NCBI RefSeq assembly: GCF_900292015.1 | Contig: NZ_LR130759.1 | Coordinates: forward strand, 3,348,001-3,412,000 | DNA: 64,000 nt | Source: Mycobacterium basiliense | GTDB lineage: Bacteria; Actinomycetota; Actinomycetes; Mycobacteriales; Mycobacteriaceae | Reading direction: 5' to 3' | Shown here: piece after piece, positions 31,762 to 43,623 of the stretch | How positions within the stretch are numbered: the first letter of the stretch is position 1 | Layout of the letters: each line of letters starts with the position of its first letter | The notes under the pieces: generated by a model | Told to the model about the DNA's origin: nothing | Seen by the model: the letters and a program-made list of their open reading frames with translations, nothing else | Database searches by the model: none | Position numbers and translations under genes: made by a program

Positions 31762-31923
31762 TGCGGGCAGCTGGATCCGGCCGGGCCCGCGGCCATCGGC
31801 AGCAGCATCCGCGGCGAGCAAACCGTCCATCACAAGCAAGAGTAGGGCCAAGACGCATCCTGGCGCTGGGCAACCCCGGACACAATTCCGGGGGACCACC
31901 GCTAGCGAAGTAACCTGTCGACT

Positions 31924-32622
31924 GTGAAGCTGCTGGGCCGCAAGAAAGTCCGTGACGAAGGTGCCGACATTCCGGCCGTCCCCGACGACGACGAAGGGTC
32001 AAAGGCTCGTTCCGAGTCGTCGGCCGCATCGTCTGCGTCGAAAACAACCGGACCCAAGGGCCGGCCCACGCCCAAACGCAGCGAAGCTCGGCGCAGCGCA
32101 AAAAAAGGCCCGGTCGCACCCGCACCGATGACCGCCGCCCAAGCGCGCGCCCGACGTAAAACGCTGGCCGGCCCCAAACTCAGCCGCGCGGAACGCAAAG
32201 CCGAGAAGGCCGCCAGCCGTGCCCGGATGTCAGAACGCCGGGAGCGGATGATGGCTGGCGACGAGGCCTATCTGCTGCCGCGAGACCAAGGCCCGGTACG
32301 CCGTTACGTCCGAGATGTCGTCGATTCCCGACGTAACCTGCTCGGCCTTTTCATGCCGTCGGCGCTGGCTCTGCTGTTCGTCATGTTCGCCGTCCCGCAG
32401 GTGCAGCTCTACATGTCCCCCGCGATGCTGGTGTTGATGGCCCTGATGACCGTCGACGCCATCATTTTGGGCCGAAAAGTAGGCAAACTGGCCGACGCAA
32501 AATTTCCCTCCAACACCGAAAGCCACTGGAAACTTGGTCTTTACGCCGCGGGCCGGGCTTCACAAACGCGTCGGATGCGGGCGCCTCGACCCCAGGTCAA
32601 ACACGGCGCCGACGTCGACTAG
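31924..32622 (+). CDS. DUF3043 membrane protein, Rv2206 orthologue
   Basis: A 232-residue protein with a GTG start. The first 120 residues are highly charged (Lys/Arg/Ala/Glu), probably disordered or coiled coil. [22 protein letters not shown] follows, then two membrane helices ([20 protein letters not shown] and [22 protein letters not shown]) and a basic C-terminal tail. This is the actinobacterial DUF3043 layout. Function unknown; the charged N-terminal part would lie in the cytosol. Confidence 0.82.
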   Translation: MKLLGRKKVRDEGADIPAVPDDDEGSKARSESSAASSASKTTGPKGRPTPKRSEARRSAKKGPVAPAPMTAAQARARRKTLAGPKLSRAERKAEKAASRARMSERRERMMAGDEAYLLPRDQGPVRRYVRDVVDSRRNLLGLFMPSALALLFVMFAVPQVQLYMSPAMLVLMALMTVDAIILGRKVGKLADAKFPSNTESHWKLGLYAAGRASQTRRMRAPRPQVKHGADVD

Positions 32623-32650
32623 AACGCGCGCGGAAGCCATCTCACGACCA

Positions 32651-33054
32651 ATGCACACACTGGTTCTCGACGGGATCAACTCGGACGCGTCTCGCTGGGC
32701 CGGAGACGCCATCGCCACTGCGCACTGCCGGCGGCAACGGGGCGCCAAGCACCGCCTCCGCCGCCGGACGGGCCCCTGGTCGACCGCCACCATGGACGCT
32801 CACCACGGTTGCAAAGACGGGAAGGGCGGGTTGGTATCGCATGCCCTACCCGAGAAGATCGAAGACGTGCTAGCCACGGTCAGCGATTTCGGATCAGCGC
32901 GGGTGCGGTACGCCCACAGGTCGGGGCGACCGTGATGCCGGCCACCGCTTCCCGACGCTTCGCTGACCCGCTGGATAGCGTCAACCAGGGTCTCGATCGG
33001 GTGCTGACGATGCCGGCCGGGCAGGCCGTGCCAATCAAGCCGTCGCAAACATGA
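32651..33054 (+). pseudogene. Decayed cobU (adenosylcobinamide kinase/guanylyltransferase) remnant before cobT
   Basis: The frame from ATG 32651 reads MHTLVLDGINSDASRWAGDAIA, clearly the CobU N-terminus (family: TLVLGGxRSGKSRWAE..) but with the P-loop GKS destroyed. HRLRRRTGPWST and EKIEDVLATVSDFG match the middle. The C-terminal part continues in another frame: QVGATVMPATASRRFADPL, then SVNQGLDRV and PIKPSQT, matching the family VVPATxSGRRFADxLGxLNQ region. The TGA overlaps the cobT ATG as ATGA, an operon arrangement inherited from an intact gene. The remnant is about 400 bases against about 520 for an intact gene, so it has deletions as well as a frameshift. CobU makes adenosylcobinamide-GDP for CobS, so an intact copy elsewhere would be needed for B12 assembly. 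Confidence 0.78.
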
Positions 33055-34139
33055 CCGAATTCGCGCCGATTTCGGCACCCGATGTCGATGCTCATGCGGC
33101 CGCTCGTGCCCGCCAGGACACCCTGATCAAGCCACGTGGCGCGCTGGGCCGGCTGGAAGACCTGTCGGCCTGGGTCGCCTCCTGCCAGGGCCAGTGCCCC
33201 CCACGGTGGTTCGAACGCGCCCGAATAGTGGTATTCGCCGGTGACCACGGTGTCGCGCGGTCCGGGGTGTCGGCCTATCCCCCGGAGGTCACCGCACAGA
33301 TGGTCACCAATATCGACGCGGGTGGAGCGGCGATCAACGCTCTCGCCGATGTGGTGGGCGCGACAGTTCGGGTCGCCGACCTGGCCGTGGATGCCGAGGC
33401 GGTTTCTGAGCAGATCGGCGCGCACAAGGTTCGACGCAGCTGCGGCAACATCGCCATCGAAGACGCGTTGACCGACGACCAGACCGCTGCCGCGATCGCG
33501 GCCGGCCAACAGATCGCGGACGAGGAAGTCGACGCCGGCGCCGACCTGCTCATCGCCGGCGACATGGGGATCGGTAACACCACCGCGGCGGCGGTTCTGG
33601 TGGCGGCGCTAACAAACACCGAGCCGGTTGCTGTGGTCGGCTACGGAACCGGAATCGATGACGCCGGCTGGGCCCGTAAAACCGCCGCCGTTCGGGATGC
33701 CCTGTTTCGTGCTCGGCCGGTGTTGCCCGACCCCGTCGCCTTGCTGCGCTGCTGCGGCGGTGCGGACCTGGCCGCGATGGCAGGTTTCTGCGCACAAGCC
33801 GCGGTCCGCCGTACCCCCGTGCTGCTGGACGGCATGACGGTGACCGCCGCGGCCCTGGTCGCAGAGCGCCTGGCGCCCGGCGCCCGGCAGTGGTGGCAAG
33901 CCGGGCATCGGTCCACCGAGCCGGGACATGAACTGGCCCTCTTGGCGCTGGATTTGGACCCGATCGTGGACCTGCGGATGCGGCTGGGCGAAGGCACCGG
34001 CGCCGCGGTGGCGCTGCCGGTGCTGCGCGCCGCGGTCGCAGCGCTGTCCTCGATGGCGACCTTCACCGAAGCCGGTGTGTGCAACGGCGTCGGCGCCGGC
34101 CAGGACCCTCCCCCTGGCCCCCAACCGAGCTCACCGTGA
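33051..34139 (+). CDS. cobT: Nicotinate-nucleotide-dimethylbenzimidazole phosphoribosyltransferase CobT
   Basis: A 362-residue enzyme (H37Rv 361). It has [24 protein letters not shown] near residue 63 and the [18 protein letters not shown] motif near 167 that define CobT; the catalytic Glu near the C-terminus is expected in [13 protein letters not shown]. It forms alpha-ribazole phosphate, the lower ligand of vitamin B12, from nicotinate mononucleotide and dimethylbenzimidazole. The ATG overlaps the end of the cobU remnant; the TGA overlaps the GTG start of cobS. Confidence 0.93.
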   Translation: MTEFAPISAPDVDAHAAARARQDTLIKPRGALGRLEDLSAWVASCQGQCPPRWFERARIVVFAGDHGVARSGVSAYPPEVTAQMVTNIDAGGAAINALADVVGATVRVADLAVDAEAVSEQIGAHKVRRSCGNIAIEDALTDDQTAAAIAAGQQIADEEVDAGADLLIAGDMGIGNTTAAAVLVAALTNTEPVAVVGYGTGIDDAGWARKTAAVRDALFRARPVLPDPVALLRCCGGADLAAMAGFCAQAAVRRTPVLLDGMTVTAAALVAERLAPGARQWWQAGHRSTEPGHELALLALDLDPIVDLRMRLGEGTGAAVALPVLRAAVAALSSMATFTEAGVCNGVGAGQDPPPGPQPSSP

Positions 34140-34870
34140 TTCGCTCGCTGGCAACGGCTTTCGCGTTTGGCACGGTCGTTCCCATGCGGGGCGCCACAGC
34201 GATGGGGCGAGGCGCGATGACGGCGCTGCCGGTGGTCGGCGTCGTACTGGGCGGGTTGGCCGCCGCCGTCACCTGGGCCGGCTCGTGGGCGTTCGGCCCG
34301 GCTAGTCCGTTGTCCGGCATGCTTGCCGTGGCAGTCCTGTTGGCGGTCACCCGGGGCCTACACATTGATGGCGTTGCCGATACCGCCGACGGGCTGGGCT
34401 GCTACGGGTCAGCACACCGTGCGTTGGAGGTGATGCGCCAAGGCACGACCGGACCGTTCGGGGTCGCGGCCGTCGTCCTGGTGATCACGTTGCAGGGGCT
34501 GGCCTTTCCAACCTTGAGCTCGATCGGCATCGTCGTGGTGCTTTTCGCCGGCAGGGTCACCGCGGTCCTGGCCTGTCGGCGTTCGGTACCGGCGGCCGCG
34601 GGCAGCGCCATGGGCGCGCAGGTCGCCGGGACCCAGCCGATGCCGGTTGTGGTGGCCTGGCTTGCCGTGCTGCTCATGGTTTCGGCTTTCGCCGGGCCGC
34701 GCCCATGGCACGGCCTGGTGGCGGTCGCGGTGGGGGTGTCCTTCGGCGCGGCCCTGGCGGCCCACTGTGTGCGTCGGTTCGGCGGAGTCACCGGAGACGT
34801 GCTGGGCGGTGTTATCGAACTGAGTACGACCATTAGCGCGGTGCTGCTCGTCGGCTTGGTGAGGCTCTAG
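34136..34870 (+). CDS. cobS: Adenosylcobinamide-GDP ribazoletransferase (cobalamin synthase) CobS
   Basis: A 244-residue polytopic membrane protein. The GTG at 34136 overlaps the cobT stop as GTGA. The CobS signature is the first membrane part followed by [19 protein letters not shown] (acidic metal-binding motif near residue 80), then [17 protein letters not shown] [16 protein letters not shown], and [15 protein letters not shown] near the end. It joins adenosylcobinamide-GDP to alpha-ribazole at the membrane, the last step of cobalamin assembly. Its substrate is made by CobU, whose local gene is decayed. The 169 bases after it contain only the promoter region of the next gene. Confidence 0.92.
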   Translation: MIRSLATAFAFGTVVPMRGATAMGRGAMTALPVVGVVLGGLAAAVTWAGSWAFGPASPLSGMLAVAVLLAVTRGLHIDGVADTADGLGCYGSAHRALEVMRQGTTGPFGVAAVVLVITLQGLAFPTLSSIGIVVVLFAGRVTAVLACRRSVPAAAGSAMGAQVAGTQPMPVVVAWLAVLLMVSAFAGPRPWHGLVAVAVGVSFGAALAAHCVRRFGGVTGDVLGGVIELSTTISAVLLVGLVRL

Positions 34871-35039
34871 CGGCCCGGTGCTACGCTGAAATCACGTTCA
34901 TGTAATTGCGCTCTACGTGCACTCACTGGCCCGGATCTATTCCTCCAGATTGTCCCCCGATCGACGGACAGCTAATTCCGCCGGATTTATCCAATTGGCG
35001 GATCTTCAGGGCTCATATACACATATAGTGTCTTCAGTC

Positions 35040-36539
35040 ATGCCCGTATCACGGCAGGTCAAGCAGGTGTCTGTGGAGTCGACCGAGAAAAGCCCGTTCG
35101 GGCGTCTGGTTGCCCAGGGCAGCTTCTACTCGGCCGGTATGCAAATGGGCAGCGGTGCGGTGGTATTGCCGGTCATATGTGCGCATCAGGGCCTCACCTG
35201 GGTCGCTGGCCTGCTATTTCCCGCCTTCTGCATCGGCGCCATTATCGGGAATTCAACGTCGCCACTGATTTTGCAGCGCGCTGGCCGGCACCGGCACCTG
35301 CTCATGTCAGCGATCTCGGCGACCGCGGCGGTGTTGGTGGTGTGCAACGCGACGGTCCCCTGGACCGGCGTTCTCGTCGCGGCCGTTTTCTTGGTCACCG
35401 CGTCCGCCAATGGCGTTGTTGCTGGGGTCTCGGGTGTCGCCTACACCGACATGATCGCGAGCAAGTTATCTGCGTTACGGCGCGGCGAGCTGCTACTCAC
35501 CCAGGGCGCCGTCGGGTCGGTCCTGGCCACCACCCTCACGCTGGTGGTGGTGCCGCTGCTGGCGCACGGCGACGAGATGGCGCGTTATCGCGATCTGCTC
35601 TGGTTGGGCGCCGCAGGTCTGGTCATCTCAAGCATCGCAGCGCTGTTCGTGGGCCCGTTGCGGCCTGGGTCGGTCGCCGTGACCGCCAAGCACAGGCCGC
35701 TCAAGGAGACCTACCGGCAGGGTTTCGCGGTGGCCCGCTCGCAGCCGTGGTTCCGCCGCTACGCGACGACGTACCTGTTATTCGCCCCGATCAGCCTGGG
35801 CACCATGTTCTACAGCCTGCGCGCCGCCCAGTCGAGCAGCAGCCTGCACGTGTTGGTGATCATCTCCAGCGTCGCGCTGGTGGTCGGTTCGGTCCTGTGG
35901 CGTCAGGTGAATCGGCTATTCGGCGTACGCGGCATGCTGCTGGGTAGCGCCTCACTCAGCACCTCCTCCGCACTGCTGTGCATTGCGGCCGAGTTGTCCG
36001 GCCAGTGGTTCCACACCTGGGCCTACGGCACCGCCTTCTTCCTGGCAACAGTGGCCGCTCAGACCGTGGTCGCGGCCTCGATCTCGTGGATCAGCATGTT
36101 TGCCGCCGAACAGCATCGCGCGACCCTGATCTGCTTCGGATCGACGTTGGCCGCGATCACGTCCACGGTGCTGGGCGCCCTACTGGGTGAACTTGCGCAA
36201 AAGCACGCGACGATCTGGCCGGTTACGGCCATGCTGGCGCTGGCCGTCATCGCCGCCTTCGCCAGTTTGCGCGCACCTGGACGGGTCCAGGTGACCGAGT
36301 CGACAAGCCCTTCGGCTGAATCCCCCCAGCCGCATCGGAGCGCCCGGCCCGGCCTGGGCGCACACGTGGTCATCCCCAAGGATCGCGACGGCGCCCTCAA
36401 GGTTCCCAGCCACGCCGCGGTGGGTCGTCGCGCTCAGCACGCGTACCCCAAGCGAGCACGTCGCCGACCCTTTCCCATCAGGCCGGCGACCACCCAGTCG
36501 CACAGCGGCCAAAAGCTATCCAGCGCCCAAGCCTGCTAG
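35040..36539 (+). CDS. MFS-like integral membrane protein, Rv2209 orthologue
   Basis: A 499-residue protein with 10-12 predicted membrane helices from residue about 35 to 410 and a basic, Pro/Ser-rich cytosolic tail of about 90 residues. The overall pattern fits a major facilitator type transporter, but I see no diagnostic motif and no substrate. I chose the ATG at 35040 ([15 protein letters not shown]); no strong ribosome-binding site is visible and in-frame starts up to 41 codons earlier cannot be excluded (H37Rv 512 residues). The stop overlaps the ilvE stop by four bases on the other strand. Confidence 0.75.
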   Translation: MPVSRQVKQVSVESTEKSPFGRLVAQGSFYSAGMQMGSGAVVLPVICAHQGLTWVAGLLFPAFCIGAIIGNSTSPLILQRAGRHRHLLMSAISATAAVLVVCNATVPWTGVLVAAVFLVTASANGVVAGVSGVAYTDMIASKLSALRRGELLLTQGAVGSVLATTLTLVVVPLLAHGDEMARYRDLLWLGAAGLVISSIAALFVGPLRPGSVAVTAKHRPLKETYRQGFAVARSQPWFRRYATTYLLFAPISLGTMFYSLRAAQSSSSLHVLVIISSVALVVGSVLWRQVNRLFGVRGMLLGSASLSTSSALLCIAAELSGQWFHTWAYGTAFFLATVAAQTVVAASISWISMFAAEQHRATLICFGSTLAAITSTVLGALLGELAQKHATIWPVTAMLALAVIAAFASLRAPGRVQVTESTSPSAESPQPHRSARPGLGAHVVIPKDRDGALKVPSHAAVGRRAQHAYPKRARRRPFPIRPATTQSHSGQKLSSAQAC

Positions 36540-37642
36540 CCCAGTCGCGACATCCAGCCATGGGTGTCGGCGAAGGTACCCCGCTGGATTCCAGTCAGAG
36601 TGTCCCGCAACGCCATGGTCACTTCACCCGGTTGGCCGTCGGCGACGGTGAACTCGTTGTCGCCGTAAACCACCCGCGAGACCGGGGTGATCACCGCGGC
36701 CGTACCACAGGCAAACACCTCGGTGATCTCGCCGGCGGCGGCTTTCTTCTGCCATTCCGCGATGTCGATCTTGCGCTCTTCGATCGCGAATCCGGCATCA
36801 AGGGCCAGCTGCAGCAACGAATCCCGCGTTATGCCGGGCAGTAGCGCGCCGGACAGCTCCGGGGTCACCAGCCTCGCTGAACCGCCCTTGCCGAGCACGA
36901 AGAAGATGTTCATCCCGCCCATCTCCTCGACGTAGCGGCGTTCCACCGCATCCAGCCACACCACCTGGTCGCAACCGTTCTCGGCGGCCTGGGCCTGAGC
37001 CAGCAGCGAGGCGGCGTAGTTGCCGCCGAACTTGGCCGCGCCGGTGCCGCCCGGACAGGCCCGCACGTACTCGGTGGACACCCAGACACTGACCGGGTTG
37101 ATGCCACCCTTGAAATACGCGCCGGCCGGCGAGGCGATCAAGAGGTAGCGGTACTCCTTGGCCGGTCGCACGCCCAGCCCCGGTTCGGTGGCGATGATGT
37201 ACGGCCGCAGGTACAGCGCCTCTTCGCCGCCGGCCGGGGGCACCCAGACGTCGTCGACAGCGATCAGCTGACGCAGGGATTCGATAAACAGCTCCTCGGG
37301 CAATTCGGGAATGGCCAGCCGCCGGGCCGACGAACGCAATCTGGCGGCGTTGGCCTCAGCTCGAAATGACACGATCGAGCCATCCGCCCACCGATAGGCC
37401 TTGAGCCCTTCAAAAACCTCCTGCGCGTAGTGCAGCACGATCGCCGACGGATCCAATTCGATGGGGCCGTAACCGATCACTCGCGCGTTATGCCAACCCT
37501 CGCCCTCGGCGTAGTCGATCGAGACCATGTGGTCGGTGTGATATTTGCCGAAGCCAGGGTCCCGCAGGATCGACACCCGGTCGGCCTCGCTAGCCGGGTT
37601 TGCCGCGCGCCTAACCGTGAACTGAAGGGACCCCCTGGTCAT
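36536..37642 (-). CDS. ilvE: Branched-chain amino acid aminotransferase IlvE
   Basis: A 368-residue fold-type IV PLP enzyme, same length as H37Rv IlvE. Lys204 in [12 protein letters not shown] is the PLP lysine; [13 protein letters not shown], the substrate-side EGLKAYR near residue 79 and [14 protein letters not shown] near the end complete the signature. It interconverts Leu, Ile and Val with their keto acids using glutamate, and in mycobacteria also makes methionine from ketomethiobutyrate. Start ATG at 37640-37642 ([10 protein letters not shown]). It is followed on the other side of a 54-base gap by gcvT, same strand, transcribed first. Confidence 0.95.
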   Translation of the reverse strand: MTRGSLQFTVRRAANPASEADRVSILRDPGFGKYHTDHMVSIDYAEGEGWHNARVIGYGPIELDPSAIVLHYAQEVFEGLKAYRWADGSIVSFRAEANAARLRSSARRLAIPELPEELFIESLRQLIAVDDVWVPPAGGEEALYLRPYIIATEPGLGVRPAKEYRYLLIASPAGAYFKGGINPVSVWVSTEYVRACPGGTGAAKFGGNYAASLLAQAQAAENGCDQVVWLDAVERRYVEEMGGMNIFFVLGKGGSARLVTPELSGALLPGITRDSLLQLALDAGFAIEERKIDIAEWQKKAAAGEITEVFACGTAAVITPVSRVVYGDNEFTVADGQPGEVTMALRDTLTGIQRGTFADTHGWMSRLG

Positions 37643-37696
37643 GGGGCCGATTGTATATCGGTGCGCGAACTGGTTTTTGCCACGCCAATCGATGGC

Positions 37697-38809
37697 CTAC
37701 CGCGTCTTCACCTCGACGAAAGGTGGACGCACCACTTCGCACTCGACCGCACGGCCGCGCACGTCGACGGTGATTTGCTGGCCGTCCTGCACGCCGGCGT
37801 CCGCGTCGATCAGCGCGAGCGCGATGCCGATCTGCAGCGTGGGCGAGAATGTGCCCGACGTCGTGACGCCGACCTTGGCGTTGTCGCCGTCGCCGGCGAG
37901 CACCGTCAGGCCCGGCCGCAGGACGCCGCGGCCGGTCATGCGCAGCCCGCGCAGTAACCGCCGCGGGCCGGCTTCCTTCTCGGCCAGCAGCGCCGCCCGG
38001 CCGAAGAATGCGCCCTTTTTCCAGCCGATCGCCCACCCGCAGCGCGCCTGCAACGGCGAGATGTCCAGGGAAAGTTCGTGCCCGTGTAGCGGATAGCCCA
38101 TCTCGGTGCGCAACGTGTCACGGGCGCCCAGGCCGGCAGGCTGGCCGCCGACCTCGGTGACGGCCGATGCCAGCGCGTCGAACACCACGGCGGCGCTTTC
38201 CCACGGCGGCAGCAGTTCGTAGCCGTGCTCGCCGGTGTACCCGGTCCGGCAGACTCGGACGGGCACACCGGAGTACGCCGAATCGGCATACCCCATGTAG
38301 TCCATATCGGTTGGCAGGCCCAGCGCGGTGAGCACCTCGGTGGACCGCGGACCCTGCACCGCCAGCACCGCGTAGGAATGGTGCAGGTTTGTGATCGTCA
38401 GCCCGTTGGGTGCGGCCGCCTGCAGCGCGTCGACGACCGCGGCGGTGTTGGCGGCATTGGGCACCAAGAAGATTTCATCGTCGCCGACGTAGTAGGCGAT
38501 CAAATCGTCGATGACACCGCCGGAATCGTTGCAGCACAACGTGTATTGCGCCTTACCCGGCCCAATGCGGCGCAAGTCGTTGGTCAGCGCGGAATTGACG
38601 AATTCTGCGGCGCCCGGTCCGCGGACCACCGCCTTGCCGAGGTGGCTGACGTCGAATAGGCCGACGGCACTGCGGGTGGCGTTGTGCTCACTGACGGTCC
38701 CGGCATACGACACCGGCATCGACCAGCCGCCGAACTCGGCGAAACTTGCGCCCAGCGCACGATGGCGATCTTCTAACGGTCCCGAAATCAGCTCTGGCGC
38801 GTCGCTCAC
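37697..38809 (-). CDS. gcvT: Glycine cleavage system T protein (aminomethyltransferase) GcvT
   Basis: A 370-residue protein. It contains [29 protein letters not shown] near the N-terminus, the [19 protein letters not shown] region, [13 protein letters not shown] and [19 protein letters not shown], standard for GcvT. It transfers the aminomethyl carbon from lipoylated GcvH to tetrahydrofolate. I chose the GTG at 38807-38809 because AGGG lies nine bases upstream; the longer start adds 12 unconserved residues. The lipoyl group of its partner would be made by LipB/LipA encoded further along. The divergent cyclase gene begins 44 bases away. Confidence 0.92.
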   Translation of the reverse strand: MSDAPELISGPLEDRHRALGASFAEFGGWSMPVSYAGTVSEHNATRSAVGLFDVSHLGKAVVRGPGAAEFVNSALTNDLRRIGPGKAQYTLCCNDSGGVIDDLIAYYVGDDEIFLVPNAANTAAVVDALQAAAPNGLTITNLHHSYAVLAVQGPRSTEVLTALGLPTDMDYMGYADSAYSGVPVRVCRTGYTGEHGYELLPPWESAAVVFDALASAVTEVGGQPAGLGARDTLRTEMGYPLHGHELSLDISPLQARCGWAIGWKKGAFFGRAALLAEKEAGPRRLLRGLRMTGRGVLRPGLTVLAGDGDNAKVGVTTSGTFSPTLQIGIALALIDADAGVQDGQQITVDVRGRAVECEVVRPPFVEVKTR

Positions 38810-38853
38810 GACGTCACACCCTAATCGGCTCGGCTGCTGGCACACTAGGGCAG

Positions 38854-39984
38854 GTGTTCGATTCCCGAGACTCCCTCGACTTCGACGCGCTGGAAGCGGC
38901 CGGAATCACCAATCCACGCGAGCGGGCAGACCTGATCAAGTACCTCGACGATCTTGGCTTCACCGTCGAGGAGATGGTGGAAGCCGATCGCCGGGGCCGG
39001 CTGTTCGGCCTTGCCGGTGATGTCCTGCAATGGTCGGGACGCCCCGTTCACACGCTGGCCACCGCCGCCGAGCAACTCGGCCTGTCGGCCGACGATGTGG
39101 CGCACGCCTGGGCGCTGCTCGGCCTCACCGTCGCCGGCCCCGACGTTCCCGCTCTGAGCCAGGCCGACGTCGACGCGCTGGCGACCTGGGTCGCGCTCAA
39201 AGGTGTGGTGGGCGAAGACGGTGCATTCGGTCTGTTGCGGGTGCTCGGCGCGGCCATGGCTCGGCTGGCCGAGGCCGAGTCGACCATGATCCGCGCTGGG
39301 ACGCCGGACATTCAGATGACCTATACCCACGACGAACTGGCCACCGCGCAGGCCTACCGCGCGGTGGCCGAGTTCGTCCCTCGAATCGGGACATTGATCG
39401 ACATCGTGCACCGCCACCATCTGACCAGCGCCCGAACCCACTTCGAGGGCGTCATTCGCGACACCTCGGCGAGTGTGGTCTGCGGCATCGGCTTTGCCGA
39501 CCTGTCCAACTTCACCGTATTGACCCAGGCGCTTACCCCCTCCGAGTTACAGGAGTTGCTCAACGAGTTTGGCGCGACCGTCGCTGATGTGGTGCATGCC
39601 GATGGCGGCCGAGTGGTGAAGTTCATCGGCGACGCGGTGATGTGGGTGAGCTCCACGCCCGAGCGGCTGGCGCGAGCGGCGGTCGATCTGGTCAACCATC
39701 CGAGGGCACGCGAAGAGGGTCTGCACGTCCGAGCCGGACTTGCCTACGGGACGGCATTGGCCATCAACGGCGACTACTTCGGCAACCCGGTCAACCTGGC
39801 CGCGCGGCTGGTGGCGGCGGCGGCTCCAGGGCAGATCTTGGCCGATGCGGCGCTGCATGACCAACTGCCGGATTGGCCGGCGAGCGACCACGGCCCGTTG
39901 ACGCTCAAAGGCTTCGACCGCCCGGTGACCGCATTCAACCTCGGTGACAGCGCCGCCGAGGCAGGCCCCGTGCATGGTGATTAG
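38854..39984 (+). CDS. Class III adenylyl cyclase with N-terminal autoinhibitory domain, Rv2212 orthologue
   Basis: A 376-residue protein with a GTG start preceded by AGGG. The N-terminal 190 residues (from [30 protein letters not shown]) match the pH-sensing regulatory domain shared by Rv2212 and Rv1264-type cyclases. The catalytic domain (about 205-365) has [13 protein letters not shown] with a metal Asp, [12 protein letters not shown] with the second metal Asp, and [14 protein letters not shown] near the C-terminus. The Rv2212 enzyme makes cAMP in the cytosol and is activated by acid pH and unsaturated fatty acids. It is divergent from gcvT with only 44 bases between starts. Confidence 0.93.
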   Translation: MFDSRDSLDFDALEAAGITNPRERADLIKYLDDLGFTVEEMVEADRRGRLFGLAGDVLQWSGRPVHTLATAAEQLGLSADDVAHAWALLGLTVAGPDVPALSQADVDALATWVALKGVVGEDGAFGLLRVLGAAMARLAEAESTMIRAGTPDIQMTYTHDELATAQAYRAVAEFVPRIGTLIDIVHRHHLTSARTHFEGVIRDTSASVVCGIGFADLSNFTVLTQALTPSELQELLNEFGATVADVVHADGGRVVKFIGDAVMWVSSTPERLARAAVDLVNHPRAREEGLHVRAGLAYGTALAINGDYFGNPVNLAARLVAAAAPGQILADAALHDQLPDWPASDHGPLTLKGFDRPVTAFNLGDSAAEAGPVHGD

Positions 39985-39995
39985 GGTAGGTGGCC

Positions 39996-41555
39996 GTGAC
40001 CACCGAATCGGGTTACCCCAGCCCCACCGTTACCGTCGCCACCTCGCTGCCCAAGCGTGCGTCCAGCTCTACGGTGCTGATCGTGCCGGTCGTCGCGACC
40101 GCCGACGAGGAAAACTCCACCGAACGACCCGGCGCAACCGTGGCGTCGGCGGAGCCTTTCCTGTCCGCCGATGCGATCGCCGAAATCGAGGCCGGTTTGC
40201 GCGCGCTGGACGCCACGGGCGCCTGTGACCAGGTGCACCGCCTGGTGGTGTCATCGTTGCCGGTGGGCAGCGTGCTCACCGTCGGTCTGGGCAAACCGCA
40301 CTATGAGTGGCCGCCGGACGTGGTGCGTCGTGCCGCCGGGGCGGCGGCACGATCGCTTGGCAGTGCGAAAACGGCGATTACCACCCTCGCCGATCTACCC
40401 GGCGAAGGCGTCTGTTCGGCCGCCGTGGAGGGTCTGATCCTGGGCAGCTACCGGTTCAGTGCCTTCCGCAGCACCAAGACTGCACCCAAAGACGCTGGGC
40501 TGCACAAGATCACCGTGCTGACCACGGCGAAAGACGCCAAGAAATGCAGCGCGCACGGTGCCGCCACGGCGACGGCGGTTGCCACCGCCCGCGACCTGGT
40601 CAACACACCGCCGAACTATCTTTATCCGGCCGAGTTAGCCCGCCGCGCAAAGGTTTTAGGCGAAGCCGCCGGGCTCGAGGTGCAGGTTCTCGACGAGAAG
40701 GCACTGCAGAAGGCGGGTTACGGCGGCGTGGTCGGTGTCGGCCAGGGCTCGTCACGGCCACCCCGACTGGTCCGGTTGATCCATCGCGGGTCACGGTTGG
40801 CCAAGGACCCCAAACGAGCCAAGAAGGTTGCCCTGGTCGGCAAGGGTGTCACCTTCGACACCGGCGGCATCTCCATCAAGCCGGCCGCCTCCATGCACTA
40901 CATGACCTCGGATATGGGTGGCGCCGCCGCGGTCATCGCGACCGTCACGTTGGCTGGGCAGCTGCAGCTGCCGATTGACGTAATCGCTACGGTGCCGATC
41001 GCCGAGAACATGCCGTCGGACACCGCCCAGCGGCCCGGCGATGTGCTGACCCAATACGGCGGAACGACGGTCGAGGTGCTCAACACCGACGCCGAAGGCC
41101 GACTCATCCTGGCCGACGCCATCGTTCGGGCCTGCGAGGACAACCCGGACTACCTGATCGAGACCTCCACCCTCACCGGCGCTCAGACGGTGGCCCTGGG
41201 CACCCGCATCCCCGGCGTGATGGGCAGCGACGAGTTTCGCGACCGGGTGGCTGCGATCTCACAGCGCGTGGGCGAAAACGGCTGGCCCATGCCGCTGCCC
41301 GACGAGCTCAAAGACGACTTGAAATCCACGGTGGCCGACCTGGCCAACGTGAGTGGGCAACGCTTCGCCGGCATGCTGGTGGCCGGGGTGTTTCTGCGCG
41401 AATTCGTCGCCGACTCGGTGGACTGGGCCCATATCGACGTGGCCGGCCCGGCCTACAACACCGGCGGCGCATGGGGCTACACGCCCAAGGGAGCTACCGG
41501 GGTGCCGACCCGCACCATTTTCGCGGTGCTTGAGGACATCGCGTTGCGCGGCTAG
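39996..41555 (+). CDS. pepB: Leucyl aminopeptidase PepB/PepA family
   Basis: A 519-residue M17 cytosol aminopeptidase. The catalytic half shows [34 protein letters not shown] and the signature [13 protein letters not shown], which bring the two metal ions and the bicarbonate-binding Arg. It removes N-terminal residues, preferentially Leu, in the cytosol. I chose the GTG at 39996 ([10 protein letters not shown]), as in H37Rv, with AGGTGG a few bases upstream; a GTG two codons earlier is possible. Eleven bases separate it from the cyclase gene, so co-transcription is likely. Confidence 0.93.
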   Translation: MTTESGYPSPTVTVATSLPKRASSSTVLIVPVVATADEENSTERPGATVASAEPFLSADAIAEIEAGLRALDATGACDQVHRLVVSSLPVGSVLTVGLGKPHYEWPPDVVRRAAGAAARSLGSAKTAITTLADLPGEGVCSAAVEGLILGSYRFSAFRSTKTAPKDAGLHKITVLTTAKDAKKCSAHGAATATAVATARDLVNTPPNYLYPAELARRAKVLGEAAGLEVQVLDEKALQKAGYGGVVGVGQGSSRPPRLVRLIHRGSRLAKDPKRAKKVALVGKGVTFDTGGISIKPAASMHYMTSDMGGAAAVIATVTLAGQLQLPIDVIATVPIAENMPSDTAQRPGDVLTQYGGTTVEVLNTDAEGRLILADAIVRACEDNPDYLIETSTLTGAQTVALGTRIPGVMGSDEFRDRVAAISQRVGENGWPMPLPDELKDDLKSTVADLANVSGQRFAGMLVAGVFLREFVADSVDWAHIDVAGPAYNTGGAWGYTPKGATGVPTRTIFAVLEDIALRG

Positions 41556-41601
41556 AGCCGAAACGCCGCCGGGGCCCATGGGCTAACGCGGGTCATATCC
41601 A

Positions 41602-43386
41602 TCAGATGACCCGCATTCGCGCGGTACTGCGTAATGCCTGCGGCAGCACCCGGGAAACGCCGTACAACGCATAGGCCTCGGGAGCGACCGGCCGGATCGG
41701 CTTGCCCTTTTTCACCGCGGACACGATCGCATTGGCGACCTTGTCCGGCCCGTAGCGGCGTAGGGCGAACATCTTGTCCAGCTGCCCGCGCCGATCGTCG
41801 ACATGCTCGTCGCCCTTGCCGGATGGCGCGTCGAAGCGGGTGGTGTTGACGATGTTGGTGTTGATCACCCCCGGGCAGATGGTGGTCAGCCCAACCCCGG
41901 CGGCGTCGAGTTCGGCGCGTAGACAGTCGGAAAACATGTAGGTGGCCGCCTTGGAGGTGCAATAGGCGCTCAAAGACTGCAGCGGGGCGTAGGCCGCCAT
42001 CGACGACACGTTGACGATATGCCCGCCGGTGCCGCGCTCCACCAGACGGCGGCCGAAGGATCGGCAGCCATTGACCACACCGCCTAGATTGACGTCGAGC
42101 ACCCGGTCGAACTGCTCGGCCGGGGTGTCGAGGAACCGCCCGGCCTGACCGATACCGGCATTGTTGACCACGATGTCGGGCACACCGTGCTCGGCGCTGA
42201 TCTGCTCTGCAAACGCCTCTACCGCCGTGGCGTCGGACACGTCGAGCACATAGACGTGCGCTACGCCACCGTGGGCAGCAATCTCGCCCGCGGTGTCCTT
42301 GACCGTCGCCTCGTCGACGTCGCTGAGCACCACCTCCGCGCCTTCGCGGGCGAAGGCCAATGCGGTCTCCCGACCGATGCCGCTGCCCGCCCCGGTAACC
42401 GACACCAGGGTGTCACCAAAGTATTTGCGGGGACGGCCCACCTGCGCCCGCAACAGCGCGCGGCTGGGCTGCTTGCCGTCCACCAGGTCGGCGAAGTCGT
42501 GTACCGCCGCCGCCATCACCTGTGGGTGCGACATCGGCGAGAAATGGCCGGCTTTGATGTCACGTCGCCACAGTCGGGGCACCCAACGCTCGGTCTCTTC
42601 GTAGCCGTAGGGGCGTACGTACGGGTCGTCGGTGTTGACCACGAGTTGCACCGGTACGTCGATGACCGGTACGCCACGTTTGCGCCGTTCACGAGAAAAC
42701 GACCGAAAGTAGTTGGCTGGGTAGGTTTTCACCGAGTTGGCGGCGTCACTGGCCAGGTTCTCGGAATGGTGGATCTGGTCGACCGGGATGTTGTCGACCA
42801 TGTTGCGCCGAACCGACGCGCGCGACAGCGTCACGCGCAAGACCAGTGGCGTCAACACCGGCACCGAGAACAGTGCCATGTAGCTCAGCCGCAGCGCCTG
42901 GCTCAATGCCCGGACAAAGGTTCGTGGGCGCCACGGCCGGCGCAGCCCACCGAATATGTAGTTGGTCAGCTGATCCTGGCTGGGACCGGAGACCGAAGTG
43001 AACGAGGCGACCCGGTCGGCCGCGCCGGGCCGGGTCAGGTACTCCCAGATGGCCACCGAGCCCCAATCGTGACCCAGCACATGGACCGGGCGGCCCGGGC
43101 TGAGTTGGTCGATGACGGCGGCGAAGTCATCGGCGAAACGAGCCATGGTGTAGGCCGAAACCGGCTTTGGCGCCGACGACAGGCCGACACCGCGGTTGTC
43201 ATAGCGGATCACCCGGAACCGCTTGGCCAGCAGCGGAACGACCCCGTCCCACAGCACGTGTGAGTCGGGGAAGCCATGCACCAGCACCACCGTCGGCCCA
43301 TCGGGGTTGCCTTCTGCATAGACCGCGATGCGAACATCGCCTGAGCTGTCGACGAACCGCTGGGGTGCCTGTTTCGTTGCCGGCAT
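41602..43386 (-). CDS. ephD: EphD: alpha/beta hydrolase (epoxide hydrolase) fused to short-chain dehydrogenase
   Basis: A 594-residue fusion. Residues 1-300 form an alpha/beta hydrolase with the oxyanion [12 protein letters not shown] and the nucleophile elbow GHDWGS (Asp), as in epoxide hydrolases. Residues about 325-594 form an SDR with [10 protein letters not shown] for NAD(P) binding, NNAGIG, and the YCTSK catalytic Tyr-Lys. The H37Rv protein is linked to mycolic acid metabolism in the envelope. I chose the ATG at 43384-43386 because GGAGG lies about seven bases upstream; the longer start adds 15 unsupported residues. It is convergent with pepB and divergent from dlaT. Confidence 0.93.
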   Translation of the reverse strand: MPATKQAPQRFVDSSGDVRIAVYAEGNPDGPTVVLVHGFPDSHVLWDGVVPLLAKRFRVIRYDNRGVGLSSAPKPVSAYTMARFADDFAAVIDQLSPGRPVHVLGHDWGSVAIWEYLTRPGAADRVASFTSVSGPSQDQLTNYIFGGLRRPWRPRTFVRALSQALRLSYMALFSVPVLTPLVLRVTLSRASVRRNMVDNIPVDQIHHSENLASDAANSVKTYPANYFRSFSRERRKRGVPVIDVPVQLVVNTDDPYVRPYGYEETERWVPRLWRRDIKAGHFSPMSHPQVMAAAVHDFADLVDGKQPSRALLRAQVGRPRKYFGDTLVSVTGAGSGIGRETALAFAREGAEVVLSDVDEATVKDTAGEIAAHGGVAHVYVLDVSDATAVEAFAEQISAEHGVPDIVVNNAGIGQAGRFLDTPAEQFDRVLDVNLGGVVNGCRSFGRRLVERGTGGHIVNVSSMAAYAPLQSLSAYCTSKAATYMFSDCLRAELDAAGVGLTTICPGVINTNIVNTTRFDAPSGKGDEHVDDRRGQLDKMFALRRYGPDKVANAIVSAVKKGKPIRPVAPEAYALYGVSRVLPQALRSTARMRVI

Positions 43387-43623
43387 CGAACCTCCGCCCA
43401 CCTGCGACTTGCTGTCCACCAGTCGCAACACCGTAGCAAGGGCAGTTCCCGGTCCCTACTCCCATCAGCGACCCGATGTCGCCGCGCCCTGGGTGTGAGC
43501 CGTGGAAGGGGCAGTGACAGGATAGGTTTTGACATCTACTTGGGTTCCACACCCGGCGCACGACTAAGTGGTAAGCAGAGGTCAAGCTGCGCCAACCGAC
43601 GACCGATCGAGGAGTCAACAACG

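Noticed and set aside
32623..33050. Cobalamin riboswitch before cobT
   Set aside because: I found no B12-box-like conserved core; the sequence is better explained as cobU remnant.
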